Of a DNA stretch of 64,000 nucleotides, positions 16,679-24,491 are shown one piece after another; within the stretch, counting starts at the first letter, position 1, and each line of letters begins with the position of its first letter. The stretch is from Armatimonadota bacterium (GTDB lineage: Bacteria; Armatimonadota; Fimbriimonadia; Fimbriimonadales; Fimbriimonadaceae), in NCBI GenBank assembly GCA_037138755.1, contig JBAXHT010000001.1, positions 1,707,805 to 1,771,804 on the forward strand, in the 5' to 3' direction. Made by a program: the position numbers and the translations under genes. The notes beneath the pieces are model-generated. The model did not search any database. It saw only the letters and a program-made list of their open reading frames with translations, and was not told where the DNA came from.

Positions 16679-17146
16679 CTATTTGAAAGGTGGCCAGATC
16701 ATCTCATCTTTGTTGAGACGCGAGGAACGAAGAACTTCGCCCTTGTCAACAAACCACTTGCCAGATTTCTTGTTGCGCGACAGCTTGAGTCGCATGATCG
16801 GGTGATCGTAGCCTCCCCAACTCTCTGGTTCTTGGCTGACTAGAAGCACGTAGGCCGTCGACTTCGTCACGTGCATGACGCGAATCTCTTCGATTTTTCC
16901 TTCGAGTGGACACTCTGCCGTGACGAAGTAGGATTTGACCACCGGTACGATTGCCGTCTTGTGCGTCTTGCCCATGTACCACATGTATGCGTAAGGCAAT
17001 GTGAGAGTCAAGAAAATGCAAGCGAAGGCAACTTTGCCGAATGGGAAGTCGGGCTTTCCGGGGCCGACCTTGAATAGTGCGATGACGAACGCCAGTATCG
17101 CGCCCAAGACCCCTCCGGTAGCTAAATAGACCAGCCAGTCAATCAT
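16679..17146 (-). CDS. Small two-helix membrane protein of unknown function
   Basis: About 155 residues from ATG 17146, 22 bases after the cation exporter stop; a start at 17212 would overlap that gene. Two hydrophobic helices occupy roughly residues 5-25 (WLVYLATGGVLGAILAFVIAL) and 42-58. A soluble C-terminal domain follows, with EGKIEEIRVMHV and a repeated Trp/Lys pattern ending MIWPPFK. No family is recognised. It follows Nramp and CDF genes on the same strand and may belong to that transcript. A link to metal homeostasis is only contextual. Confidence 0.6.
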   Translation of the reverse strand: MIDWLVYLATGGVLGAILAFVIALFKVGPGKPDFPFGKVAFACIFLTLTLPYAYMWYMGKTHKTAIVPVVKSYFVTAECPLEGKIEEIRVMHVTKSTAYVLLVSQEPESWGGYDHPIMRLKLSRNKKSGKWFVDKGEVLRSSRLNKDEMIWPPFK

Positions 17147-17168
17147 CCCAGTAAGGATTGTTCCGTTT

Positions 17169-18074
17169 TCAGCTTGTTTCGTTACCCGTAATGTTGCTGG
17201 TACTTGGGACATCAGGATCTACATGGATGGTACAGATACACGGATTCAACTCAGCTTCAACGCGCTTTTCGATTCGATCAGCCAAATCGTGGGCCAGAAC
17301 TACAGTCCATTCTCTAGGGACAACGATGTGCATTTCCACAAAGTGATGCTCACCAGAGTGCCGTGTTCGCAGCTTGTGGTAGCTGATGAGTTCAGGTTCC
17401 TCTTTGAGAATCCCCTGAATCAGCGAGAGCTCTTCGGGATCAATGTGTTTATCAATCACTTGATCGAAAGCGGCATGGATCATCTTGACCGACGAGAATC
17501 CAAGCCAGAGGGAAAGCCCCAAAGCAAAGGCCGGATCGGCGTACTGCCAGCCGAGAAACTTTGTGACGAGCAAAGAGGCAACGACGCCAAGCGTTGTTAC
17601 AATATCCACTTGGATGTGCTGAGCATTTGACTGAAGCGCGAAAGAACCCGTTTCTTTCCCTGCACGCTGGACCACTCGCATCACCAAGAATCCAGCCGCG
17701 GCACAGATCGAAACGATCCCGATACCCCAGTCCAATTTCGCTACCTCTGGCTTCTGAAAGAAGTGGATCACGGCCATTCCTGCCGTGTAGAGAGCGAATA
17801 GGAACAAAATGATCGCCTCACTCAGTCCGGCTAAGGTATCAATCTTGCCGTGACCATAAGGATGTTCGTCGTCTGGCGGAGCCGCTGCCGCCCGTACACT
17901 CACAAGCGAAACGAACGAAGAGATCACGTCACTGACGCTGTGAAGGGCTTCGCTCAGTAGACTCACTGAACCAGTCAGGAGCGCCCCGGCTAACTTGAAT
18001 CCGGTCTGGATCAGGTTGAACCCAAACGATAGATTGGCGGCCGACTGGACTCGGTTGGTTCTGTCAGCTCGCAA
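17169..18074 (-). CDS. Cation diffusion facilitator (CDF) family metal exporter
   Basis: About 301 residues from TTG 18074, preceded by AAGGA eight bases upstream and overlapping the Nramp stop by 11 bases. An alternative TTG at 18134 overlaps more. The profile is six-helix. First metal site: SLLSEALHSVSDV; cytoplasmic HPYGHGK loop; second site: HIQVDIVTT. A C-terminal cytoplasmic domain with HSGEHHFVEMHIVVP follows. CDF proteins exchange Zn, Mn, Fe or Co for protons outward. Pairing with a manganese-type importer in one operon favours Mn or Fe. Confidence 0.85.
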   Translation of the reverse strand: MRADRTNRVQSAANLSFGFNLIQTGFKLAGALLTGSVSLLSEALHSVSDVISSFVSLVSVRAAAAPPDDEHPYGHGKIDTLAGLSEAIILFLFALYTAGMAVIHFFQKPEVAKLDWGIGIVSICAAAGFLVMRVVQRAGKETGSFALQSNAQHIQVDIVTTLGVVASLLVTKFLGWQYADPAFALGLSLWLGFSSVKMIHAAFDQVIDKHIDPEELSLIQGILKEEPELISYHKLRTRHSGEHHFVEMHIVVPREWTVVLAHDLADRIEKRVEAELNPCICTIHVDPDVPSTSNITGNETS

Positions 18075-19422
18075 TAGTGTCGTCCTTGGCCCGGTAGAGG
18101 AACTGTGCCCAGTATACAAAAACCAGGACACCAAGCGCTCCGACTGAAACGGTTGTCCACCCTACCTTGTCCGCCATAAAGTTGACATTCAGCAGCGTGA
18201 TGATCCCACCGATGAGGATTCCCAAAACCGTCATCCATCGGGGCGCTGCATATACGCCGAGAGAGGCTTTGCTTGCCGCGATCAGCACCAATGGAAAGAC
18301 GGCAAAGGGAAGTTGTAACGAGAGAATCACCTGAGAAAGAACCAGGCCGTCGATGTCTCTCCCCTCTGTCAGCGTAACGATCAAGATCGCAGGAACCAGT
18401 GCGATGCCACGCGTAATCATGCGGCGATACGCTGGCTTGATCTTCCAACTCATGAAGCCTTCCATGACGACCTGACCGGCCAAAGTTCCGGTGATGGTCG
18501 AGGACTGACCTGAGGCCAGAAGTGCCACCGCGAAAAGTGCCGCTGCCGCTGGTCCGAGGGTTGGAGTCAGAAGCTCATGCGCTTTCTCCAAGCTCGCAAC
18601 CGTTTCACCGCCCTTGTGGAAAACCGAAGCCGCAAGAACCAAAATGGCGGCATTGACGAAGAACGCTGCTCCGAGGGCAATCACGGTGTCCCAAGTCGCT
18701 GCTTTGATCGCCTCATGCTTCCGTTCTTCGCTAACTTGCCGACTTTGCACCACCGAACTATGCAGATAAAGATTGTGGGGCATGACAGTTGCCCCGATGA
18801 TTCCGATTGCGATCCGCAAAGCGTCGCCGCTCGGCTTCTCTCGCGGAATCAGAGACGACGCCACAGAACCCCATTCGGGCGAAGACTTGAACACGTTGAT
18901 AAACAGACAAACCGCGATTGTGCCAACCAACACGATGACCAGTGCTTCCAACTTGCGGAAGCCGAACTTCATCAGACCGAGTAGAAGCAAGACATCAAGC
19001 CCGGTGATGACGACTCCCGCGACTTTGTTGAGTCCAAAAAGGAGATTCAATGCGACGGCAGAGCCGATCACTTCTGCCACATCGGTTGCAATCATGGCGA
19101 TCTCTGCGAGAATCCAAAGCAGCACGGCGAGCGGTTTTTTGAACACCGCCCTGCACGCTTGGGCCAAGTCCATTCCAGCTCCAAGTCCCAGCCGAACGCA
19201 GAGAGTTTGAAGCAGAATGGCCATCAAATTGCTAGCGAGGATCACCCAGAGCAGCGTGTATCCGAATCGCGATCCACCCTCAAGGTCGGTCGCCCAGTTG
19301 CCGGGATCCATGTATCCGACGCTGACCATAAACCCCGGACCCAGAAACCGCAAAAAACGTGCACGACGAGACGGAGCATCTGTCGATACGGAATGGATGA
19401 TCTCGTTGGCTCCGTTTTTCAT
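18064..19422 (-). CDS. mntH: Nramp-family divalent metal importer (MntH-like)
   Basis: About 452 residues from ATG 19422. In-frame GTG 19476 and ATG 19443 are alternatives. Signature metal-binding helices are unwound at MDPGNWATD (TM1) and MPHNLYLHSSVVQSRQ (TM6), with about 11 predicted membrane segments. Asp, Asn and the TM6 motif match Mn/Fe transporters. It imports Mn2+ or Fe2+ with protons across the cytoplasmic membrane. A TAACAT -10 candidate ends 10 bases before ATG 19422, and a CATAGC...GCTATG palindrome overlaps the predicted transcription start, a good place for an MntR- or Fur-type repressor. Confidence 0.88.
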   Translation of the reverse strand: MKNGANEIIHSVSTDAPSRRARFLRFLGPGFMVSVGYMDPGNWATDLEGGSRFGYTLLWVILASNLMAILLQTLCVRLGLGAGMDLAQACRAVFKKPLAVLLWILAEIAMIATDVAEVIGSAVALNLLFGLNKVAGVVITGLDVLLLLGLMKFGFRKLEALVIVLVGTIAVCLFINVFKSSPEWGSVASSLIPREKPSGDALRIAIGIIGATVMPHNLYLHSSVVQSRQVSEERKHEAIKAATWDTVIALGAAFFVNAAILVLAASVFHKGGETVASLEKAHELLTPTLGPAAAALFAVALLASGQSSTITGTLAGQVVMEGFMSWKIKPAYRRMITRGIALVPAILIVTLTEGRDIDGLVLSQVILSLQLPFAVFPLVLIAASKASLGVYAAPRWMTVLGILIGGIITLLNVNFMADKVGWTTVSVGALGVLVFVYWAQFLYRAKDDTIAS

Positions 19423-19438
19423 AGCTAGGGCTATGTTA
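19420..19438 (-). promoter_or_regulatory. Promoter and palindromic operator candidate of the metal transport operon
   Basis: TAACAT (19438-19433 on the minus strand) overlaps a 6+4+6 palindrome, CATAGC (19420-19425) / GCTATG (19430-19435), which includes the start codon of choice. The position would block transcription initiation. Which metalloregulator binds is unknown. Confidence 0.4.
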
Positions 19439-19504
19439 CCCATAGTCCTATCGGTAGAAATGCGTTGGAACTTCACCTCATAGCAGGTAATCAGAGAAAT
19501 TCAC

Positions 19505-19840
19505 ATGGATCGCAACGAAGCCATTGATTTTGAGACTCGAAAAGCCAATGATGTTTTCTTGGTCATGGAAGACATCAGCCGCTCCGCAAGCTCACTCGCA
19601 ACCCAGTTTAAGGTCTGCCCGCTTTGTGGAGGAATCAATTCGGTTGAAGTCAGTTCTTGTTTCGTTTGTTCCTGGCACGGCGAGTTTGAGAATGATCCAA
19701 TTGCGATTGCGAGTTCGTTTGACGACCTTCTTGAGCGATGCCCCGGCCTGATGGAAGCTGTAATTCCGGCAACCAGGCCCTCAGTCTGGCAAAAGATTCT
19801 TGCGATGCTCGGCGTTCGGCGAGTTGACCTTTCTGCGTAA
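19505..19840 (+). CDS. Small zinc-ribbon protein upstream of dnaB
   Basis: 111 residues. A helical N-terminus (about 1-35) is followed by a double-knuckle zinc ribbon, CPLCGG (about 38-43) and CFVCSWHG (about 52-59), with correct CxxC spacing. An acidic segment (FDDLLERCPGLMEAVI) and a basic C-terminus follow. No family or function is recognised. It is divergent from the Nramp operon and 68 bases before dnaB, which has its own promoter. Another small zinc-ribbon protein sits directly after dnaB. Confidence 0.6.
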   Translation: MDRNEAIDFETRKANDVFLVMEDISRSASSLATQFKVCPLCGGINSVEVSSCFVCSWHGEFENDPIAIASSFDDLLERCPGLMEAVIPATRPSVWQKILAMLGVRRVDLSA

Positions 19841-19895
19841 AGTTTTCCCCGTATTGTTGGGGGCAACTTCGCGACTGAATCCGCTTCGAAAGGTT

Positions 19896-19911
19896 TATAC
19901 TTTGAGGAGTG
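19896..19911 (+). promoter_or_regulatory. Leaderless-type promoter of dnaB
   Basis: TATACT (19896-19901) with spacer TTGAGGA to the GTG start at 19909. The GAGGA abuts the start codon, too close to serve as a ribosome-binding site. Confidence 0.6.
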
Positions 19912-21312
19912 ATCGTCGACCCCCTTTCCCGCCAAGCCCTCTATAGCATTGAGGCTGAGATGGCGGTGCTTGGGTGCATGTTGCAATCGCCGAAGGCCGT
20001 TGATGAAGTTCTTGCGGTTCTCAATGAGGACGATTTTTACCGTCCGGCCCACGCGATCATCTTCCGGGCAATTCGTCAGCTGAACTCGAATCACCGAGAA
20101 ATTGACCACCTGACCGTTCGGGTTGAGCTCCAGGAGAGGGGTTTACTAACCGAAGTTGGTGGACAGAGCTACTTGTTCGACATCGAGCTGCAGGCACCGG
20201 CGATCTCGAACGCAAAATACTACGCAGACATCGTCATCGACATGGCAACCTTGCGTAGGCTTGATGTTGCTGCGAAAAACATCCAGGGTCATGTCGTCAA
20301 TCCGGACATTGATACGGTCGACGACAAGGTGGAACGAGCTGAGCAGGAAATCTTTGAAGTCGGTCGACGGCGGCTCGGAAAGCAGTTTGCCCACGTTTCG
20401 TCTCTCGCGAAGGAGTTCTTCGTTGACGTCGACAAAATTGTCGAAACCGGCAAGCCCCTGTTCGGACTCCCTACCGGCTTTATTGACCTCGACCGGATCA
20501 CCACCGGCTTCTACCCTGGCGACTTCGTCATCATCGGAGCCCGACCAGCGATGGGAAAAACTTCGTTGGTTTTGGACTTTGCCCTTAACGTCGCCCAAGG
20601 CGTTCGGCGAGAAGGCAAGAAGGGAACGATTGCCATTTTCTCGCTCGAAATGAGTTCAATTCAGCTCACGCGGCGTATGGTTTCCATGGTCAGTGGAATC
20701 TCGATGGGCGTGCTCAAGTCCGACAAGGGCCTCTCGGAGAAGCAGTATCTTGGGCTCGCCGATGCCTGCGAATCGCTTTATTCGATGCCGATTTACATCG
20801 ACGACGCCAGTGACACCACCCCTATGGAGATGCGTGGAAAGTGTCGCCGCCTGAAGGCGGAGCATGGGCTTGATATGGTCATCATCGACTACCTCCAACT
20901 CATGCGTGGTTCCAAGAAAACCGAGAACCGCGTTCAAGAGATATCCGAAATCGCGCGCTCGTGTAAATCAATGGCGAAAGAGCTGGATATCCCGGTCATC
21001 GCCCTTTCCCAGCTCTCGCGAGCGGTGGAGAACCGTGACGACAAACGTCCCCAACTCTCAGACATCCGCGAGTCGGGTTCGATTGAGGCGGAGGCTGACA
21101 TGGTTATGCTGCTTTATCGAGATTCTTACTACAAGGCGAAGGAAGAGCACAAGCCGGAGATCGAGTCGTACGAGGAAGTCCAGGAAGCCGAGGTGATCAT
21201 CGCCAAACATAGAAACGGCCCGGTCGGAAAAGTGATGCTCGGCTTCCAGCCTGCCTTTGCCCGTTATCGAAACCTGGACCGTTCTAGCGGCTACTCGCGA
21301 GACGAGGACTAA
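19909..21312 (+). CDS. dnaB: Replicative DNA helicase DnaB
   Basis: 467 residues, full length and without an intein. The N-terminal DnaB domain (about 10-110, EAEMAVLGCMLQSP) mediates primase and ring contacts. The RecA-like C-terminal domain has Walker A GARPAMGKTS (about 207-216), Walker B VIIDYLQLM, and the SQLSRAVENR and DIRESGSIEAEADMV signatures. It unwinds DNA 5'-3' at the replication fork as a hexamer. The start is GTG with a TATACT -10 seven bases upstream, predicting leaderless translation of an essential gene. Five bases separate its stop from the next small gene. Confidence 0.97.
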   Translation: MIVDPLSRQALYSIEAEMAVLGCMLQSPKAVDEVLAVLNEDDFYRPAHAIIFRAIRQLNSNHREIDHLTVRVELQERGLLTEVGGQSYLFDIELQAPAISNAKYYADIVIDMATLRRLDVAAKNIQGHVVNPDIDTVDDKVERAEQEIFEVGRRRLGKQFAHVSSLAKEFFVDVDKIVETGKPLFGLPTGFIDLDRITTGFYPGDFVIIGARPAMGKTSLVLDFALNVAQGVRREGKKGTIAIFSLEMSSIQLTRRMVSMVSGISMGVLKSDKGLSEKQYLGLADACESLYSMPIYIDDASDTTPMEMRGKCRRLKAEHGLDMVIIDYLQLMRGSKKTENRVQEISEIARSCKSMAKELDIPVIALSQLSRAVENRDDKRPQLSDIRESGSIEAEADMVMLLYRDSYYKAKEEHKPEIESYEEVQEAEVIIAKHRNGPVGKVMLGFQPAFARYRNLDRSSGYSRDED

Positions 21313-21316
21313 CCCT

Positions 21317-21658
21317 TTGAAACGCGTCAAGCCGCTCCAACTTGTGGCAATCAGTGCCCTGTTTTTCATGGCAAGTGGACTACTCTGGCCGACAGGACTG
21401 CTTTCCCGGGTGCTGTTGGTTCTCGCCGTCCCGCCGTTTTTGGCAAGCATTGGAATCTATGTCTACAAGAAGTTTGGCCCGGGTAAGTACGACCTGGAGG
21501 ATCTTCGAGAGCTGGTCCTGGAGGGCCAGTACGATAACACCGAGGTTCCTGAAGTCGACCCCGACGGCGACTTATTTTGCCAATGCTGCCAATCGGTCTA
21601 CAACGCCCGATTCGGAGTTTGTCCAACTTGCGCCACGCGGCAAACCCGAAAAAACTAG
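21317..21658 (+). CDS. Small membrane protein with C-terminal zinc ribbon
   Basis: About 113 residues from TTG 21317, 4 bases after the dnaB stop. A start further upstream would lie within dnaB. Two hydrophobic helices (about 9-26 and 31-48, with SALFFMASGLLWP and VLLVLAVPPFLAS) precede an acidic linker (LEDLRELVLEGQYDN) and a ribbon CQCCQSVYNARFGVCPTC that can bind zinc through two Cys pairs. No family is recognised. Probably translationally coupled to dnaB. A link to replication is only contextual. Confidence 0.55.
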   Translation: MKRVKPLQLVAISALFFMASGLLWPTGLLSRVLLVLAVPPFLASIGIYVYKKFGPGKYDLEDLRELVLEGQYDNTEVPEVDPDGDLFCQCCQSVYNARFGVCPTCATRQTRKN

Positions 21659-21707
21659 CAACCCGGTTCGGCAAGAAACCTGCTAAGATTCGCCTTAGGG
21701 TTACTAG

Positions 21708-22823
21708 ATGATGATCGCAGCAATGACATGTGCAGTTCTTGCCGGACAGTCGTCCCAAATCGGATTACGCCGGGACGCCGACCGAATCAATCTGACGCTA
21801 AGCGCCGCAATCCAGTCGGATTTGATCAGAGAAAACGCCGACAATGGTTCATATCGAAATGCTCTCGTCAAAAATCTTAACATGATCGGACCCGAGAACG
21901 ATCTAAAACCGGCCTCCATCTGGAAAGGGATCAACAACTACGACTTCTCAAAGCCCGACTACTTGCTCGGCGCTCCAGGGCAAACCGGATGGGCTCAGGC
22001 CAACCGAATGAAGGTTCGCGGGCACGTCCTGCTCTATCCTAACGAGCCTGGATATACGACTCCCCAGTGGCTACTCGACATGGAGTCGCAGCTGACCACC
22101 CAACAAGTCAGAGGCCTCCTGCGCGACTACATATATGCCACCGCTGGTCGGTACAAAGGCAAAATCGCGATGTGGGATGTGATCAACGAGGCGATTGCTG
22201 ACAGCCAAAACTCGCGACCATTTAACTTGAGAGACTCGTTCTGGTATCGCAAACTCGGCTCCCAGTTCATTCTTCTTGCATTCCAATATGCGGCCGAAGC
22301 CGACCCGGACGCAAAGCTCTACTACAACGACTATAACCTGGAGCGCGGCGGCTGGAAAGCGGACTCAGCGATCGCTCTTTGCAACTTTGTTCGCCAAAAC
22401 GGCTTAAGGGTTGACGGGATAGGGCTGCAGTATCACATTTGGATCAACGAGTCCATCGCGCCAAACGATGCTCACTATCAAGTCGTCAACAAGTTTGAGC
22501 TGAACAACTATGATTGGCAAATCACCGAATTGGATATCTCGATGCCCGTGGTGCAGTACCCATCGAACAACCCTCTTTTCGGTCTCGTGCCCGTCACTGC
22601 ATCTGATCTCGTGGTTCAGTCCAAGGTTTACGACAATGTGTTTAAACTCGGTCTGTTCAGTACGCGATGCAAGGGTATCCAAATGTGGGGAATCACCGAT
22701 CGCCGCAGTTGGATACCGAGTTTCACGAACGGTACTCGCGGAGCGGCGTTGATTCTCGATGCAAACTACGGTCGAAAGGCGGCTTATGCGAGTTTAACCA
22801 AGCTGCTGAGACTCCGCCGCTAA
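21708..22823 (+). CDS. Endo-1,4-beta-xylanase, glycoside hydrolase family 10
   Basis: 371 residues. A short hydrophobic N-terminus (MMIAAMTCAVLAGQ) suggests secretion. A single GH10 barrel is complete: WDVINEAI with acid/base Glu161, QITELDIS with nucleophile Glu274, plus RGHVLLYP, YYNDYNLE and CKGIQMWGITDRRSW. It cleaves internal beta-1,4-xylosidic bonds of xylan with retention of configuration, releasing xylo-oligosaccharides. There is no carbohydrate-binding module. The stop codon overlaps the stop of the convergent XRE-cupin regulator (CTAA). Confidence 0.93.
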   Translation: MMIAAMTCAVLAGQSSQIGLRRDADRINLTLSAAIQSDLIRENADNGSYRNALVKNLNMIGPENDLKPASIWKGINNYDFSKPDYLLGAPGQTGWAQANRMKVRGHVLLYPNEPGYTTPQWLLDMESQLTTQQVRGLLRDYIYATAGRYKGKIAMWDVINEAIADSQNSRPFNLRDSFWYRKLGSQFILLAFQYAAEADPDAKLYYNDYNLERGGWKADSAIALCNFVRQNGLRVDGIGLQYHIWINESIAPNDAHYQVVNKFELNNYDWQITELDISMPVVQYPSNNPLFGLVPVTASDLVVQSKVYDNVFKLGLFSTRCKGIQMWGITDRRSWIPSFTNGTRGAALILDANYGRKAAYASLTKLLRLRR

Positions 22824-23485
22824 GCTCGGGCCCTAACAGAAAGAATTAGCCCGACGATCTCGCCGATGGGCTCATAGGAATGCGGTTCGGTACCCCAAAA
22901 GACGAGTGATTCACCCGTTTCGAGGTAGTACGCACGACCAGCGACTGTCACTTGAACGGGACCGGCGAGCGCATAAACTAACTCTTCGCCAGGGTGTGAT
23001 CGGGCCTCACTCGGGACGTGAACTTCGATAACTGTACTGAGCAGAGTTCCTGCGTCAAGCCGACTCTTCAGGATGACGAGCGGATTTTGTCCTGCACTCA
23101 CCGCTATTTTTTTGCGATCCTCAGGGGGAACCACCCCATCGCCGCCTCCCATAAACCCTTCGGCATAGCCGTCTAGCAAGTGCCAGCGGTTGTCGGCCAG
23201 CGAATGCTTTGCCGCGACATCATCTTCGATCGCTTCTGCAATGCGATCAACGTGGATCTCCAAAGCCGCGCAGACCTTCACCAATGTAATCGCCCGAAAG
23301 GGCTGCCCGGCCTCAAGCCTAGTAATCGAGTGAGGAGAGAGATTTGCCCTCGAAGCGAGATCGCGGATTGAGATGCCGTGGGCAATGCGTTCACGGCGAA
23401 CCCGAGCACCAATCACCTCAGCACTCACGCGCTTCTGGATGTCTCTCACATCGCTCTCAGAATCCAGCAGCCCCTTGGACTTCAC
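22820..23485 (-). CDS. XRE-family transcriptional regulator with C-terminal cupin domain
   Basis: 221 residues from GTG. A helix-turn-helix of the XRE/Cro type (about 25-80: RVRRERIAHGISIRDLASRANLS, then SITRLEAGQ) is joined to a double-stranded beta-helix cupin (about 140-215: HPGEELVYALAGPVQVTV, YYLETGESLVFWGTEPHSYEP). Such proteins sense a small ligand in the cupin barrel and repress or activate nearby genes. Likely targets are itself and the divergent gene at 23538, and possibly the xylanase. The GTG lies 6 bases after a perfect TATAAT. Confidence 0.88.
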   Translation of the reverse strand: MKSKGLLDSESDVRDIQKRVSAEVIGARVRRERIAHGISIRDLASRANLSPHSITRLEAGQPFRAITLVKVCAALEIHVDRIAEAIEDDVAAKHSLADNRWHLLDGYAEGFMGGGDGVVPPEDRKKIAVSAGQNPLVILKSRLDAGTLLSTVIEVHVPSEARSHPGEELVYALAGPVQVTVAGRAYYLETGESLVFWGTEPHSYEPIGEIVGLILSVRARA

Positions 23486-23540
23486 AAATTCATTATAGCT
23501 AGTTGCATCATTTCTGAAATAATGGTACAGTGCTTATATG
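23483..23540. promoter_or_regulatory. Divergent leaderless promoters of the XRE-cupin regulator and the 23538 gene
   Basis: Minus strand: TATAAT (23497-23492), 6-base spacer, GTG 23485. Plus strand: TTGCAT (23503-23508), 17-base spacer, TACAGT (23526-23531), 6-base spacer, ATG 23538. The 52-bp region is the only candidate operator space for the regulator. Confidence 0.65.
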
Positions 23541-24491
23541 GTTACAATCCCGTTTGCTCTTGTTGCGATCAAGTTGCTTGTCGACGACATCACCATTTTC
23601 GACGTTCAGAAGAAAGTCGACATCGCGAAGACCGCCAAACCAGAGGAGCAGTCCAAGCTGTACTCCGAAGCGCAGTTGGCTCTTGAGTCGCTCATCAGCG
23701 GTGACAAACTCAAGTCAGGTTCTGATTTCCGTACGGCCGCCGCGCTCTTTGAAGTTCCCAATCGGTTCTTCGAAGGCGTACGGGTTCGCTACGAGTTGAA
23801 CCTCACAGCATTGAGGCTCGACGATGCCGTCGCTCGAAAGTCACTTCCAGCCGTTTGGGATGAGCTCGTCATTAGCCTGGGTCGTAATCAGCGATTTGGG
23901 TTCGGTAATGATTCGAAGATCAGTTATCCTGGACTGTATCGCGTCATATCTGCTCCGAAAGGCGTGACTCAGTTTTGGCGAGATGCTGAAGCGTCCGTTC
24001 GGCGGGCGAAGTCCTCAAAGGACAGCAAAGAAATCGAAGCAATCATGGCCGCTGACCAGAAGGCGCGAGACCAAGATTGGAGCAAACTCAAACCCAAAGA
24101 CTTCGAGCTGATCGCCAAGGGCGACGCGCAACGGCTGGCTCAAATCAAAAAGCTCGTCGCTAAAGGGAATCTCACCACCGCCGCCGACTACTTCAACGCC
24201 GCCCTGGTCTGCCAGCATGGCGGCGAGTTCGACGACTATGCCCTTGCCCACGAACTCAGCGTCATCAGCATGATTCTCGGAGCCAAATCTGGCTCATGGC
24301 TCGCCGCCGCGAGCTACGACCGAATGCTCCTAAACATGGGTCACCGACAAAGATTCGGAACTCAATACTACATGGTCGGTGGAAAGACTCTTCTGTCACC
24401 GATCGACGAAACGATGATGAACGAGACGCAACGATTTACTGTTGGACGAAGGAAGCTTTCGGAGATACGAGCAAAGGGGTACGGCGGCTAG
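23538..24491 (+). CDS. Protein of unknown function (DUF6624-like C-terminus)
   Basis: 317 residues with a short hydrophobic N-terminus, mostly helical and Lys/Ala rich. The end carries SWLAAASYDRMLLNMGHRQRFGTQYY, resembling the DUF6624 pattern (AAxxDRxLM..G.PQRFGTQ). That comparison is from memory and tentative. The middle has ADYFNAALVCQHGGEFDDYALAHELSV, which fits the helical repeats seen with that domain. No catalytic role is known. It shares a divergent regulatory region with the XRE-cupin regulator. Its stop overlaps that of the convergent glycosidase (CTAG). Confidence 0.55.
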   Translation: MVTIPFALVAIKLLVDDITIFDVQKKVDIAKTAKPEEQSKLYSEAQLALESLISGDKLKSGSDFRTAAALFEVPNRFFEGVRVRYELNLTALRLDDAVARKSLPAVWDELVISLGRNQRFGFGNDSKISYPGLYRVISAPKGVTQFWRDAEASVRRAKSSKDSKEIEAIMAADQKARDQDWSKLKPKDFELIAKGDAQRLAQIKKLVAKGNLTTAADYFNAALVCQHGGEFDDYALAHELSVISMILGAKSGSWLAAASYDRMLLNMGHRQRFGTQYYMVGGKTLLSPIDETMMNETQRFTVGRRKLSEIRAKGYGG

